DNA of 64,000 nucleotides from Verrucomicrobiales bacterium (GCA_015075445.1 JABTUJ010000026.1:62001-126000), one strand, 5' to 3'; shown: positions 25,887 through 36,442, counted from the first letter of the stretch. Numbers and translations: made by a program. The notes: a model not told the origin generated them from the sequence alone.

Positions 25887-28800
25887 TCAGGGTAGGAGCA
25901 GCCGGTAGAAGCCCATCGCGGTTCCTGGCGGAAGGGCGGTCCAGAACTCGAGCTCGCCGTTTTCCGCAGGCAACACGTTGGTCACCGTTTCCCAGGTCGC
26001 CGCGCCCAGGTCGGTCTGACGCTCCAGCCGGTACGTCCGCCCAACGACCCCGTTGAAGCGGAGGTAGAGCCGGGTGCTCTCGCGGCGCCAACCCAGGAGC
26101 AGGACGGTGAAGGCGCGCGGATCGGTGCCGCGCCGGTACTCCGCAGCGTTGGTCAGTCCGTCCATGTCCGGGTCGCCCGCGGCACCGTCGGTGCCGCTCG
26201 CGGAATCGGGATCGAGGCCGTGCAGGATCTCCCAGTCGTCGGGCAGGCCGTCGCCATCCGCATCAGTTCCGGACGCGGGCAGGCCGCGACCCGGGGACGG
26301 GCGGGCGGCGCGCCAGTTCTGCGGCTCGTTGCCGTAGAGTGCGGGTCCGAGCCGCTGGAGGGAAAGTCCGGTGCCGGCGGTGCCGGGCGGCCAGGGCAAG
26401 GTGGGAGCGTAGCGCACCTCTTCGACCGTGACGTAGGGGACAAACCCGGCGTCGGGATGCGGCGGTCGCTGCGGGGTGTCGGGCTGTTCAAGCGCCACGG
26501 CTTCCCCTTCGTTGGCCAGGCGGCCCTCGAAGGGGCCGAACACGGGGGTGCCGGCGGGGACGCGATGGCGCGCAGCGAATCCGGCCAGAAGAGCGGGCTG
26601 GGTGGAAGGGTTGAAGCCGACCACCAGCGCATACCCGCCCGCGGCCAGCGAAGTCTGCGGCGGGAAAGCGAACGCGACGCCGCCAGTCAATCGCCAGCGG
26701 TTGGTTGGATGGTCCGGGTCAAACAACGGGACGGGCTGGCTCCCGGGGTTGTGCAATTCGAGGAACTCCTGGTCGGCGCTGTCGCCCACGCCGCCGGGGG
26801 TGGCGACCGGTTGATAGTGGATTTCGCTCAGGACCACCGGCCCCACTCGGGGGTAGGCGTTCACGCGGCCCTGGCCTTGGCGGAACTGCGCCAGGCTGGT
26901 GGGGGTATCGACTCCAAAGGTCCGCTGAGACAGCGCCACGAAATCGGCAGCTTGACGGGTCTCGAACCGGCCAAAGGAAACACCGTTCAAGGCGGCGCCA
27001 AAGCGCGCGCCGGCGCGGTAACCCAGAAAGCGGCCGTCCGCGGCCGTCGCCGAGAGCCAGACTTCGTCGCCGTGTGCCGAGTTGAGGGCGAAGGCCAGCG
27101 AGCCGAGCGCGGGGGCATTGAACTGGTTCTCGTAGAACACGCGGTAACCGCCCGCGGGCAAGACGGTGTGATCCGGGATCCGGTACTTCTGCCAGTTCCT
27201 GGTTTCGTTGCTGAGATACCAGCCGCCGAGGTCGACGGGTTGGCTGCCGAGATTGCGCAGCTCGATGGCGTCTTCGAGAGGCGGGTCCGTGTGGGTCAAC
27301 ACTTCGTTGATGACCACCGTGGGCAGCGGCAGGAAGTTCGCGGCGTCGCGCGAGGCGGTGGCAGGGAAGCGTACCAAATCGGGGCCGCCATCCGGGAAAC
27401 GGCCTTCACTGACGCCGCTGGTCTGGGCCAGGAGATCGACCGAATCCACCACGGTGTTGCCGGAGCTGTAGAGGCGCACCGTCTCGCCGAGGCGGTTCAG
27501 CTTGAACGACAGATGAGCGGGCCCTTGCGAGGCTTCGCCGTCGGCCGTCCAGGAAACCCACCCACCGGCGGCCACAAAAGTGAGCGGGCGCAGGAGCGGC
27601 GCCGACTGGCCGGCCAACGACGGGTCGTCAGTCAGACGCAAGCCCCCGAGGTCGACCGGCAGGGGTTGCGGATTGAACACCTCGATCCAGTCGTTGGCCT
27701 CGCCGCCGGCCATCCACTCATTGAGTCGCACGGCGGCAGGATCACCGAGCGCGGCGGGCGCGGCGTTGGCCTGGCCCGGCGTAGGAGCCGCAAGCAGTTG
27801 CCACGAATTGCCGGACCTTCCAAGGGTCTGGTCCGGCAAGGCGAACCCGAACTCGATGGCATCCAGCAACTGGCTCCGAGGATCGAACCAGTACACGCCG
27901 CCGCCCGAGTTGGCGAGGTTGCGACCCAGGTTCAGCGGGGCTGCTGCGGTCGTCGAAGCGGGGCGTTCGGCGTCGCAGTGTACAACCAGGAAGCCGTTGG
28001 CGGGCAGCGTAACGCCGGTGGGGAAGACCCACTGCCCCGGCCGGCGCTGGCCGACGCTCAGGCTGTGTCCGGACAGCGAAACCGCCGTCGCGCTGGTGTT
28101 GACCAATTCCACCCAATCCACCGCGCGGCCGGCTCCCGGCGCGAGGTAGGTCTCGGCGTGGACCATAATCTCATTCACGAGCAGGGTAGCGTTGGTCGCC
28201 AGGTAATTGGGCGAGCCCGGGCTGGCCGAGTTCGGGAAGGGAGTCAGCGGCCCCGTGCCATCCGGCAGCAACCCGGAAGACACGGCTTCGACCGCGCTCT
28301 TGTAGGTGAGCCGCTGAAGCTCGGCACCGGTGGTATCGAACAGCATCAAAGTCTCACCGGCCGCCGGCAGCTTGAACCCCAAGCGGCTCGGGCCAGGGCC
28401 CCCGTCCGCCCGGAACACACCGAAGCCCGCCGGCGCGAGGAACGAGAGCGACCCGATGCGTTCGAGGGAGTTGCTGGTCCCGATCCACAGGCCCCACAGA
28501 CTCACCGGGAGCCGGGCGTCGCGGTTGTGGAACTCGATCCAGTCCTCACCGCCCGGCGGCGCGTTAGCCAGGAATTCGTTGAGGACTACACTCGAGCTGC
28601 TCCCGAGGGTGGCCGGTTCGTTCGGCGCACCGGGCGTGGGTTCGGTCAGTTGCCAGGTGCCAACGGCGCCCACCCGACCCACGGTGAACGCAGGGATCTG
28701 AAGGCCGTAGGTCATGACGTCCACGCGCTGACCGGCGGCGTCCCGGAGGAGCAGGGTTTCGCCTGTGCGATCGAGCCCGAAGCCGGTGTGGAACCCCGCG

Positions 28801-31800
28801 GGGGTCTTCCCGGCGTCACACCACACCCGCAGATACCCCGCAGCCGGCAGCACCGCCCCGGCGGGGAACACGAACGTCGTGGCGGCGTCGCCCTTGAGGC
28901 TCCAGCCGGCGAGGGAGACGGGGTTCGCACCCGCATTGTGCAGCTCCACCCAATCGATCCGGTCCTCCGCCGATCCCCCGGCCTCGCTCTCGGCGGCGGC
29001 CTTCACCTCGTTGAGGCGCACGACGGTCAGCGGCGGCGGCGGCGAAGGAGCGCCGGGCGAACCGCCTTTGACCGCACTCGCGTGCCAGTTGGCCGGGTCG
29101 CTGGGATCCCCGTCCGTGTTGGTGCATTCCAGCGAGTAGCCGTCTCCGTCGGCCGCCGCGGGCCAGGCGCCGGCATCGCGATACTCGACCGCGGTCACGA
29201 CGCGGCCGGCGCGGTCCAGGAGGGCGATCCGTTCTCCGCCGTTGGCCAGCGCGCCGCGGTACCAACCCGCCACGGTCACACCGGGATAGCGCGCGGCGAA
29301 CGCGGGCGGGTTGTCGGCGTTGGCAAGCACCAGGCGCTGGCCGGGTCCAAGCAGTGGCGAAGGCTCGGGGAACCGGAACTCGATGCCTTCGAAACTCCAA
29401 CCGCTGAGATCCACGGTGATGCCACCCACGTTGGCCAGTTCGAGGAACTCGAACTCATCCCCTCCCGGCGGGTGGTACATGAGCTCGGTGAACTGCACGG
29501 GCCAGCCCACGCGTTCGACCTGGAAGCTGGCCCGGCTCAGGGCACTCCAGTTCGTGCCCTGCAGGGAGCGGGCGCAGAGCTCGAGGTCGCGACCCACCAC
29601 GAGCGGCTGGGCGGCGTCGAAGAGGCGGGCGTCGGCCGCCACCGCCCCGGTGAAGCGCACCCGCGGGTCGCTGCCGTTCGTCGTGTAGTAGATCGCACCC
29701 GTGAGGTTGGTCAGGTCAAGCGCCAGCCCGACAGGGACGGGTCCGCCCCAGACGCTGAACGCCGGGGCGTTGGACGAGGCCATCAAGCCGGCGCGGGCGA
29801 GGTGGTCGAGGACATAACGCCGGCGTTGCGGAATCCAGGTGGTACCGATGCGGTCGTTGAACCCGGTGATGGTGCCGTTGAGGCGTCCCTTGATGAGCTG
29901 GTACCGGGCCCGGATTCGGGCATCGGAGAGGGCGCCGTCGTTGTAGAAGTGCTGGTGGACGCGATCGGCGAAGAGGAGCTGGAACTCGGGGATGCGCTTG
30001 AGCCGGTTGAAGAGCTGTTGAATCTCGGCCGATCCCCAGGGGGGCGAAGTGCTCGAGAGCTGGGCGGTGATGGTGTTGAAGCTGGGGCTGTGGCCGTTGA
30101 CGACGCCGCAGGCCCACTCGGCGTCCCAGACGTAGAAGCGGAACAGACCGCCGGGGACGCGCTCGCGCGCGGCGCGCCAGTTGTTGTGCGGCCAGTCGTC
30201 GTTGTCCACGTAGATCAACGGGCAGAGGTAATCGACGAAGTTCGTCAGATCGAGCTGCCGTTCGAGGGCCAGGTACTCGGTCTGGTTGGTCAGGTTGCGG
30301 GTGTTGGCAAAGGACTTCAGGGCATTCCAGGCGCTCAGCGTGCCTTCCCGGACCTCGCCCATCTGGGCGATGAGATCCCACTGATCACCGCCGCCGTGGT
30401 AGGCCCGCAGAAAGTCCATGTCGATGCGCTCGCAGGGGTTGTAGTACCCCTTGTACACGCCGTTGAGATAGAGGTTCACGAACGTGCCCACCGCCGCCGG
30501 TTGCCCGGTCTCGCGGGCCAGCCCACGCACAAACTCATCGGTGATGAAGGGGTTCGAGTGATCGTTCATCCCGGCCCGCAGGACGATCGTGTCAAAGGCG
30601 GTCTGGGTCGTGTCCGGAAACAAGGCCTCCCGCAGCCGGCCCTGGCCGTACTCTCCGCGGAAGTAGAGGCGGAACGAGTACTTGCTGAAAGGCAAGGCAC
30701 CGCCCCGGTAGTTGTACTGGCCGCGCACGTAATCGCCGCCCTGCACCCGCAGGCCGCAATCGACCTGGAACCCGCCGTTGTCCTCGGGTCGGATCCACTC
30801 GGCCGAGACGGGTCGCTCCCAGAGCGGGCCGCGCCGCTGGGGGTTGGGCGGTTCCATGATGCCCGTCCGGCCGTACAGATGGTTCGAGGTGGTGACCAGC
30901 GAGAGCGAAGGCAGGCGGAGGCGCTGGGCCGGCACGTTCATCAGGTAGGTGTGCGTCTGAATCCGCGACGGCAGGGCGTTGGTCAGAAATGCCGCCGCCC
31001 GGACCATCCGCGTGTTCGTCAGCGCCAGCGGGGCGGCGTAGGCAAACCCATTGGTCAGCGACGGCGGACTGCCGTTGGTCGTGTAGAGAATCGTCGCACC
31101 CGGCGTGGGACAGTGCAGCGAGAGGTTGAAGGGCCGGTTGAAGAAACCCCGCGGCACACTGAAATGCACTTCCTCGACCGCCGACCGGATCCGGCTGGCG
31201 GGATTCACGAGGCCGGGACTCCCGCCGAAGTAGTAACGCCAGTCGCCCGTCCCATGCTCGCGTCCGTACGAGTGGTCCGGTCCCTGCACCGGGTATTCGA
31301 TCTCGCTGACAGCCACGCGGGGCAGTTCGGGCCCGAACAGCCCCAGATACCCGCCGTTCGGGTTCAGCTTGAAGTTCGTGTGCAATCGCCCGCCCGGCGA
31401 GGTCGGCGCCCGGTCCTTGGCGGACGCGAACACCACCAGGTAACTGCCCGCCGGCAGGGTCGCCGCCGGGAACGCCCACTTCCCCGGCTCTTTCCGGTCG
31501 TCGGACAGCGACCAGCCGAGCAACGAGACGGCAGTATCGCCGCGGTTATGCACCTCGATCCAATCCTCGGGATCGCGGTCCTCATCCCGGTAGGCCGTGA
31601 AGTTCTCGGCCATGAACTCGGTGATCACCAGCGCCGGGGCCGGGGCCTGCGGATCCACAACGTACGACCAACTCGCCGCCAACAGTGGGTGCGGTTCCAC
31701 CGCATCGCTCACAATGCCGTGGGCGGGATCCCAGCTCAGCGTTGCCGACCCGGCGGCAGCGGCCGGTGAGAACTCGAATCGATACGGCCCCGCGCCCAGG

Positions 31801-32852
31801 CCCGTGACCTGGGCGGCTCCCACGCCGTTCAGGCGCAGGTCCGTGGCGTCCACCCCCAACACCGCCTTGTTGAACGTGACCTCAACCTGGGACAGCGAAC
31901 GGACGATCAGATCAGCCGGCGGTTGCCGGAAGACGACCGATGGCCCCTCGGGGTCCAGCAGCTCGTAGCGCCAGTTCGAACCGGGCGACGCCAGATCGAA
32001 TCGATTCGGCGGGCTGGCCAGGTCCTGGATCGTGTGGAACGTGCTCCAGCGCACCTGCACCGTCCCGTACGCCGGTGGAGCCACCCTGAAGGTGTAGGTG
32101 CTCCCGCTGCCCGTCACACTCAAGGCGGGCACATCGTTGGCCAGGAAATGCCCGGCCTGCACGCCGGTCACCGGCTCGCTGAACGTGACGGTGACCTCCC
32201 TCAGCTCCGTCACCATCCCAGGTTCGGGTGCGATGCCGACGATGGTGGGGGGACCCGGGTCCCGCAACGTGGCCAGCAGCGCGGCGTCGAACACCAGGTC
32301 GCTACTCCCCAGACTCACGTTGAACACCTGCACCGCCAGCACATTCGTCCCGACGCTCAGCACCTCCTCGGGCGTGGGCACGACAAAGCTCACGAACGCG
32401 ACCGGTTCGGTGGCGTTCGCACCCGCGACCGAATCGAATCGCGGCGCACCCGACGGGGCATTCTGCCGGGCGATTTCCCGGCCGTTGAGCCACGCCACGA
32501 ACCCATCGTCACAGACCGCGGCCAGCTCGAGGTTGGCGATTTCCCCCCCGGCCGGCAGCACGAAGGCATGTCGCAGGAAGACCGTCGAGTAGCTGTTCTG
32601 CATCCCCTCGAGGCGCGTGCCATCCGCGATGCCCGGCTCACCGTACGAAAACGGCGCCCTGCCCGTCGACCAGGCGGTGTCGGCAAAGGTCACCGCGCGC
32701 CAGGCGGTGGGGTCGGGAGTCGAGGCCTCGCGCGTCCCACGAAAGAAGCGCCAGGTGGCGTTCGAGCGGACGAGTTCCGCAGGCTGGGCCTCGACGGTGC
32801 ACAACCACGCCATCAGGACAAGCCCAAGGCATCCGCAGGATCGAATTCTCAT
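25887..32852 (-). CDS. Giant secreted CotH-kinase / lamin-tail-domain protein
   Basis: 2321 residues from ATG 32852, with signal peptide (CGCLGLVLMAWLCTVEAQPA). Order: N-terminal beta module (WRFFRGTREASTPDP); Ig-like repeats (VTFSEPVTGVQAGHFLANDV, VTFNKAVLGVDATDLRLNGV); lamin-tail domain (ALVITEFMAENF, DWIEVHNRGDTAVSLLGWSL); chitobiase-type module (ATILYTTNGSPPSL). The CotH-like kinase domain is at about 720-1110 (FVNLYLNGVYKGYYNPCERI, YVDNDDWPHNNWRAARE, FYVWDAEWACGV). Six or more further lamin-tail domains (VVLNEFLANAPPGGEDWIEF, TLLVNEIMVHAE, VVINEVLTHTDPPLEDAIEL) follow. The end has DADGDGLPDDWEILHGLDPD and DPDMDGLTNAAEYRRGTDP calcium repeats and a beta tail. CotH domains phosphorylate proteins; the role of such exported giants is unknown. 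The frame extends to 33116 into repeat DNA, which was rejected. Confidence 0.9.
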   Translation of the reverse strand: MRIRSCGCLGLVLMAWLCTVEAQPAELVRSNATWRFFRGTREASTPDPTAWRAVTFADTAWSTGRAPFSYGEPGIADGTRLEGMQNSYSTVFLRHAFVLPAGGEIANLELAAVCDDGFVAWLNGREIARQNAPSGAPRFDSVAGANATEPVAFVSFVVPTPEEVLSVGTNVLAVQVFNVSLGSSDLVFDAALLATLRDPGPPTIVGIAPEPGMVTELREVTVTFSEPVTGVQAGHFLANDVPALSVTGSGSTYTFRVAPPAYGTVQVRWSTFHTIQDLASPPNRFDLASPGSNWRYELLDPEGPSVVFRQPPADLIVRSLSQVEVTFNKAVLGVDATDLRLNGVGAAQVTGLGAGPYRFEFSPAAAAGSATLSWDPAHGIVSDAVEPHPLLAASWSYVVDPQAPAPALVITEFMAENFTAYRDEDRDPEDWIEVHNRGDTAVSLLGWSLSDDRKEPGKWAFPAATLPAGSYLVVFASAKDRAPTSPGGRLHTNFKLNPNGGYLGLFGPELPRVAVSEIEYPVQGPDHSYGREHGTGDWRYYFGGSPGLVNPASRIRSAVEEVHFSVPRGFFNRPFNLSLHCPTPGATILYTTNGSPPSLTNGFAYAAPLALTNTRMVRAAAFLTNALPSRIQTHTYLMNVPAQRLRLPSLSLVTTSNHLYGRTGIMEPPNPQRRGPLWERPVSAEWIRPEDNGGFQVDCGLRVQGGDYVRGQYNYRGGALPFSKYSFRLYFRGEYGQGRLREALFPDTTQTAFDTIVLRAGMNDHSNPFITDEFVRGLARETGQPAAVGTFVNLYLNGVYKGYYNPCERIDMDFLRAYHGGGDQWDLIAQMGEVREGTLSAWNALKSFANTRNLTNQTEYLALERQLDLTNFVDYLCPLIYVDNDDWPHNNWRAARERVPGGLFRFYVWDAEWACGVVNGHSPSFNTITAQLSSTSPPWGSAEIQQLFNRLKRIPEFQLLFADRVHQHFYNDGALSDARIRARYQLIKGRLNGTITGFNDRIGTTWIPQRRRYVLDHLARAGLMASSNAPAFSVWGGPVPVGLALDLTNLTGAIYYTTNGSDPRVRFTGAVAADARLFDAAQPLVVGRDLELCARSLQGTNWSALSRASFQVERVGWPVQFTELMYHPPGGDEFEFLELANVGGITVDLSGWSFEGIEFRFPEPSPLLGPGQRLVLANADNPPAFAARYPGVTVAGWYRGALANGGERIALLDRAGRVVTAVEYRDAGAWPAAADGDGYSLECTNTDGDPSDPANWHASAVKGGSPGAPSPPPPLTVVRLNEVKAAAESEAGGSAEDRIDWVELHNAGANPVSLAGWSLKGDAATTFVFPAGAVLPAAGYLRVWCDAGKTPAGFHTGFGLDRTGETLLLRDAAGQRVDVMTYGLQIPAFTVGRVGAVGTWQLTEPTPGAPNEPATLGSSSSVVLNEFLANAPPGGEDWIEFHNRDARLPVSLWGLWIGTSNSLERIGSLSFLAPAGFGVFRADGGPGPSRLGFKLPAAGETLMLFDTTGAELQRLTYKSAVEAVSSGLLPDGTGPLTPFPNSASPGSPNYLATNATLLVNEIMVHAETYLAPGAGRAVDWVELVNTSATAVSLSGHSLSVGQRRPGQWVFPTGVTLPANGFLVVHCDAERPASTTAAAPLNLGRNLANSGGGVYWFDPRSQLLDAIEFGFALPDQTLGRSGNSWQLLAAPTPGQANAAPAALGDPAAVRLNEWMAGGEANDWIEVFNPQPLPVDLGGLRLTDDPSLAGQSAPLLRPLTFVAAGGWVSWTADGEASQGPAHLSFKLNRLGETVRLYSSGNTVVDSVDLLAQTSGVSEGRFPDGGPDLVRFPATASRDAANFLPLPTVVINEVLTHTDPPLEDAIELRNLGSQPVDLGGWYLSNETRNWQKYRIPDHTVLPAGGYRVFYENQFNAPALGSLAFALNSAHGDEVWLSATAADGRFLGYRAGARFGAALNGVSFGRFETRQAADFVALSQRTFGVDTPTSLAQFRQGQGRVNAYPRVGPVVLSEIHYQPVATPGGVGDSADQEFLELHNPGSQPVPLFDPDHPTNRWRLTGGVAFAFPPQTSLAAGGYALVVGFNPSTQPALLAGFAARHRVPAGTPVFGPFEGRLANEGEAVALEQPDTPQRPPHPDAGFVPYVTVEEVRYAPTLPWPPGTAGTGLSLQRLGPALYGNEPQNWRAARPSPGRGLPASGTDADGDGLPDDWEILHGLDPDSASGTDGAAGDPDMDGLTNAAEYRRGTDPRAFTVLLLGWRRESTRLYLRFNGVVGRTYRLERQTDLGAATWETVTNVLPAENGELEFWTALPPGTAMGFYRLLLP

Positions 32853-32956
32853 CGCGACTGGTTCCCGGGACGGTAACGACCGCCCCCTAACCAGCAAGCA
32901 GTGAGTGTGCCGAAACCAGGCGGGGAGTGGACATGAGAGCCACCCCCCACCCCCTC

Positions 32957-33865
32957 TGTTCGTAATCGGCGGAGAAACCCCCTGCCGCTGGATCCTCCGC
33001 AGATTTCGAACATCGGGAATTGGGCCGAGGGAATTTCCGTCTTCCCCCAAATCCCCTATGTTCGCAATCGGCGGAGAACCCCCCCCCCTGCTGAATCCTC
33101 CGCAGATTTCGAACATCGGGAATTGGGCCGAGGGAGTCTCCGCCTCCCCGCAATCCCCTATGTTCGCAATCGGCGGAGAACCCCCACCTCTGAATCCTCC
33201 GGCAGATTTCGCAACATCGAATTGGGCCGAGGGACCCGCCTCCCGTAATCCCCTATGTTCGTAATCGGCGGAGAACCTCGCTCTTGGATCCTCCGCAGAT
33301 TTCGAACATCGAATTGGGCCGAGGGGATCTCCGCCTCCCGTAATCCCCTATAACTCGCAATCGGCGGAGAACCCCCCACCCTCTGAATCTCCGCAGATTT
33401 CGAACATCGGGACTGCCGAGGGATCTCCGCCTCCCGTAATCCCTTATGTTCGTAATCGGTGAGAACCCCTGCCCTTTCTGATCCTCCGGCAGATTTCGAA
33501 CACTGGAATTGGGAGGAGGGAACTCCGGCTTCCCCGAATCCCCATGTTCGTAATCGGCGGAGAAACCCTTCCGCCGGATCCTCCGCAGATTTCGAACATC
33601 GGGAATTGGGCCTAGGGAATTCCGTCTTCCCCAAACTCTATGCGTGCAATCGGCGGAGAACCCCCCACCCTCTGAATCCTCCGCAGATTACGAACATCGG
33701 GAATTGGGCCGAGGGAATCTCCGCCTCCGCGTAATCCCCTATGTTCGTAATCGGCGGAGAAACCCCTTCCCGCTGGATCCTCCGCAGATTTCGAACTTCG
33801 GGAATTGGGCCGAGGGAGTCTCCGCCTTCCCCGAATGCCTTCAGTCGTGCATCGGCGGAGCGCCG
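32957..33865. repeat. Tandem array of about 100-bp palindromic units (nine full, one partial)
   Basis: Each unit contains TGTTCGTAATCGGCGGAGAA, a variable C-rich stretch, then TCCTCCGCAGATTTCGAACA plus TCGGGAATTGGGCCGAGGG and a run ending AATCCCCTA. The first and second blocks are reverse complements with mismatches, so every unit folds into a hairpin. Units start near 32957, 33058, 33159, 33255, 33350, 33447, 33543, 33639, 33741 and 33839, and differ by scattered substitutions and one-base indels. The array lies in the divergent gap between the CotH gene and gdhA. Open frames through it translate the repeat and are not called. 33866-34176 holds no gene. Confidence 0.9.
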
Positions 33866-34176
33866 TCTTTCAGCAGCGCTTTGCGTTCATCCCCCATCCC
33901 CGCCACGGGTCACCGGCGCAGCTACGCCGTGAAGTGGATTCATGCCGGGGCAAAAATTGAGTTGGACAACTGATCCCGCCTATCGTACCACGCGCGCCGG
34001 TCAATGCATCGCGCCGCCTTCAGGGTGACCCTGCGCGACGGTCGGTCCGGAGAACACCCGGACGCTTTCGGAAACCGTCGCGGGCGGCCGGCGTTGGTGC
34101 CAGCCCCCGTGCCGGGCGGCGCCCGCCATGCATCGCATCCCGCGTTCCGCGAACCCTCAAACCGCCTGCCCCGTCC

Positions 34177-35514
34177 ATGAGTCTGATTCACGACACCCTC
34201 GACATCGTCCGCCGCCGCAACCCGCACGAGCCGGAGTTTCTCCAGGCGGTGTCCGAGGTCCTCGAGTCCATCGAACCCGTCATTCAACAACACAAGAAGT
34301 ATCGGGACGCGAACATCCTCGAACGGATTGTCGAGCCCGAACGACAGATCATCTTCCGGGTGCCGTGGCTGGACGACCGAGGGCAGGTCCACATCAACCG
34401 GGGTTTCCGTTTCCAGTTCAACAGCGCGCTCGGGCCGTACAAGGGCGGGCTGCGGTTCCATCCCTCGGTGTGTGCGAGCATCCTGAAATTCCTCGGGTTC
34501 GAGCAGGTGTTTAAGAACTCGCTGACCACGCTGCCCATGGGCGGGGCCAAAGGCGGTTCGGATTTCGATCCCAAAGGCAAGTCCGACGCCGAGGTGATGC
34601 GGTTCTGCCAGTCCTTCATGACCGAGCTCTTCCGCCATATCGGGCCGGATACCGACGTGCCGGCGGGCGACATCGGCGTCGGCGGCCGGGAAGTGGGCTA
34701 CTTGTTTGGCCAGTACAAGCGGCTGCGGAACGAGTTTACCGGAGTGTTGACCGGCAAAGGACTCGGCTGGGGCGGCTCGCTGATCCGCCCCGAGGCCACG
34801 GGTTACGGCGCGGTCTACTTCGCCCAGGAGATGCTCAAGACCCGCCACCAGGACTTGGCCGGCAAGGTCTGCACCGTGTCGGGCTCGGGCAACGTGGCCC
34901 AGTACACCATCGAAAAGCTGCTCCAGTTCGGGGCCAAACCGGTGACCCTCTCCGACTCCAACGGCAGCATCCACGACCCCGCGGGCATCACCACCGAAAA
35001 ACTCGCCTGGGCCATGGAGCTCAAGAACGTCCGGCGCGGCCGCATCAAGGAGTACGCTGACAAGTTCGGCGCGCAATACATCGCCGGCCAACGCCCCTGG
35101 TCCGTGCCCTGCGATTGCGCCTTCCCGAGCGCCACGCAGAACGAGATCAGCAGCGAGGACGCCGCCACGCTCGTCCGCAACGGGTGCCAACTGGTGGCCG
35201 AGGGCGCCAACATGCCCACGGAACCCGAGGGTATCGAGGTGTTCCTGAACGCAAAGATCCTCTACGGCCCGGGCAAGGCCGCCAACGCCGGCGGGGTCGC
35301 CACGTCGGGCCTCGAAATGTCGCAGAACTCGATGCGCCTGATGTGGTCCCGCGAAGAGGTGGACGCGAAGCTGCAGCGCATCATGGTGACCATTCACCAC
35401 AACGCGTTCAGCACCGCCGCCGAGTACGGTTGCCCGGGCAACCTGGTCGTGGGCGCCAACATCGCCGGGTTTGTCAAGGTGGCGGACGCCATGCTCGATC
35501 AGGGCGTGGTCTGA
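34177..35514 (+). CDS. gdhA: NADP-specific glutamate dehydrogenase
   Basis: 445 residues, standard for hexameric bacterial GdhA. It aminates 2-oxoglutarate with ammonium and NADPH to make glutamate in the cytoplasm. Motifs: GFRFQFNSALGPYKGGLRFH, LTTLPMGGAKGGSDFDPKGK (catalytic Lys region), DTDVPAGDIGVGGREVGYLF, RPEATGYGAVYF, KVCTVSGSGNVAQYTIEKL (nucleotide-binding), VAEGANMPTEPEGIEVF and GKAANAGGVATSGLEMSQNS. Starts MSLIHDTLDIVRRRNPHEPE. The stop lies 10 bases from the convergent PPK2 gene. Confidence 0.95.
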   Translation: MSLIHDTLDIVRRRNPHEPEFLQAVSEVLESIEPVIQQHKKYRDANILERIVEPERQIIFRVPWLDDRGQVHINRGFRFQFNSALGPYKGGLRFHPSVCASILKFLGFEQVFKNSLTTLPMGGAKGGSDFDPKGKSDAEVMRFCQSFMTELFRHIGPDTDVPAGDIGVGGREVGYLFGQYKRLRNEFTGVLTGKGLGWGGSLIRPEATGYGAVYFAQEMLKTRHQDLAGKVCTVSGSGNVAQYTIEKLLQFGAKPVTLSDSNGSIHDPAGITTEKLAWAMELKNVRRGRIKEYADKFGAQYIAGQRPWSVPCDCAFPSATQNEISSEDAATLVRNGCQLVAEGANMPTEPEGIEVFLNAKILYGPGKAANAGGVATSGLEMSQNSMRLMWSREEVDAKLQRIMVTIHHNAFSTAAEYGCPGNLVVGANIAGFVKVADAMLDQGVV

Positions 35515-35524
35515 CCGCCCAGGC

Positions 35525-36442
35525 TCACCGCTTCTTGCCCAGCAAGGCGCGCTTGGCGGTGCCCAGTTCCCGGGCCTGTTCCGGGCCAAGCTCAGGGTAG
35601 CGAAGCTTGAGCGAAGCCAGCGCTTCGATGACCGCCGCGGCGACGACCAGGCGCGTGAACCACTTGTTGTCGGCGGGCACCACGTACCACGGGGCCTCGG
35701 GCGACGCGGTGTGCCGGATCATGTCCTCGTAAGCCCGCATGTAATCGGCCCAGTGCTCGCGCTCGCGGACGTCGGCCATGGAGAACTTCCAGTTCTTCTC
35801 CGGATTCTCGATTCGCTCGAGGAACCGGCGCTTCTGCTCGTCCTTCGAGACGTGCAGGAAGAACTTGCGCACCAGAACACCGTTCCGGGCCAGGTACTGC
35901 TCGAACTGGCGGATGTCGTGGAAGCGGTCCTTCCAGAGCGTGCGGGTGATCAGCCGCGGAGGGATCTTCTGCCGGGCCAGCAGTTCGGGATGGACGCGGA
36001 CGATCAGGGTCTCCTCGTAGTAGCTGCGGTTGAAGATTCCGATGTGACCGCGGTTGGGCAGGACGCGGAGGCAGCGCCAGAGATAGTCGTGGTCCAACTC
36101 CTCCGCCGACGGAGCCTTGAAGGAATGGACGTCGCAGCCCTGCGGGTTGATGCCGGACATGACGTGCTTGATGGCCCCGTCCTTGCCAGCGGCGTCCATG
36201 GCCTGAAAGATGAGGAGGACCGCCCACCGGTCCTGGGCGTACAGACGGTCCTGGAGCTGAGCCAGCGCCTGCACCCCCAACGCCAGGGCTTCCTTGGCCC
36301 GCGCCTTGTCCTCGGACTTGAGCCGTCCGGTGTCGCCAGGATCAACGTCCTTGAGGCGGAACCGACGTCCGTCCGTCACACAGTACGGCGTTGCGAAGTC
36401 ATGCGCCTTGCGGCGGATTCTCTTGAGTTTCATGCGTTTCAC
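35525..36442 (-). CDS. PPK2-family polyphosphate kinase / polyphosphate:nucleotide phosphotransferase
   Basis: 305 residues. PPK2 enzymes move phosphate between polyphosphate and nucleotides. Walker A LIFQAMDAAGKDGAIKHVMS, then GCDVHSFKAPSAEELDHDYL, HIGIFNRSYYEETLIVRVHP (Walker B region) and the lid region FHDIRQFEQYLARNGVLVRK. WYVVPADNKWFTRLVVAAAV is near the C-terminus. The one-domain length fits the ADP- or AMP-phosphorylating classes; which class cannot be read here. Two Met codons at the start (36442 and 36433) are both usable. It converges on gdhA. Confidence 0.9.
   Translation of the reverse strand: MKRMKLKRIRRKAHDFATPYCVTDGRRFRLKDVDPGDTGRLKSEDKARAKEALALGVQALAQLQDRLYAQDRWAVLLIFQAMDAAGKDGAIKHVMSGINPQGCDVHSFKAPSAEELDHDYLWRCLRVLPNRGHIGIFNRSYYEETLIVRVHPELLARQKIPPRLITRTLWKDRFHDIRQFEQYLARNGVLVRKFFLHVSKDEQKRRFLERIENPEKNWKFSMADVREREHWADYMRAYEDMIRHTASPEAPWYVVPADNKWFTRLVVAAAVIEALASLKLRYPELGPEQARELGTAKRALLGKKR

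Noticed and set aside
26220..31769. Plus-strand open frame of about 1849 codons opposite the CotH giant
   Set aside because: Same reason; the minus strand carries well-formed lamin-tail and CotH domains.
32957..33865. Tandem 100-bp units considered as a CRISPR array
   Set aside because: The whole unit is conserved, with no unique spacers, and each unit is palindromic.
32887..33973. Several short frames through the palindromic array giving repeated peptides such as SSADYEHRELG
   Set aside because: They are translations of the DNA repeat, with no start signals and inconsistent frames.
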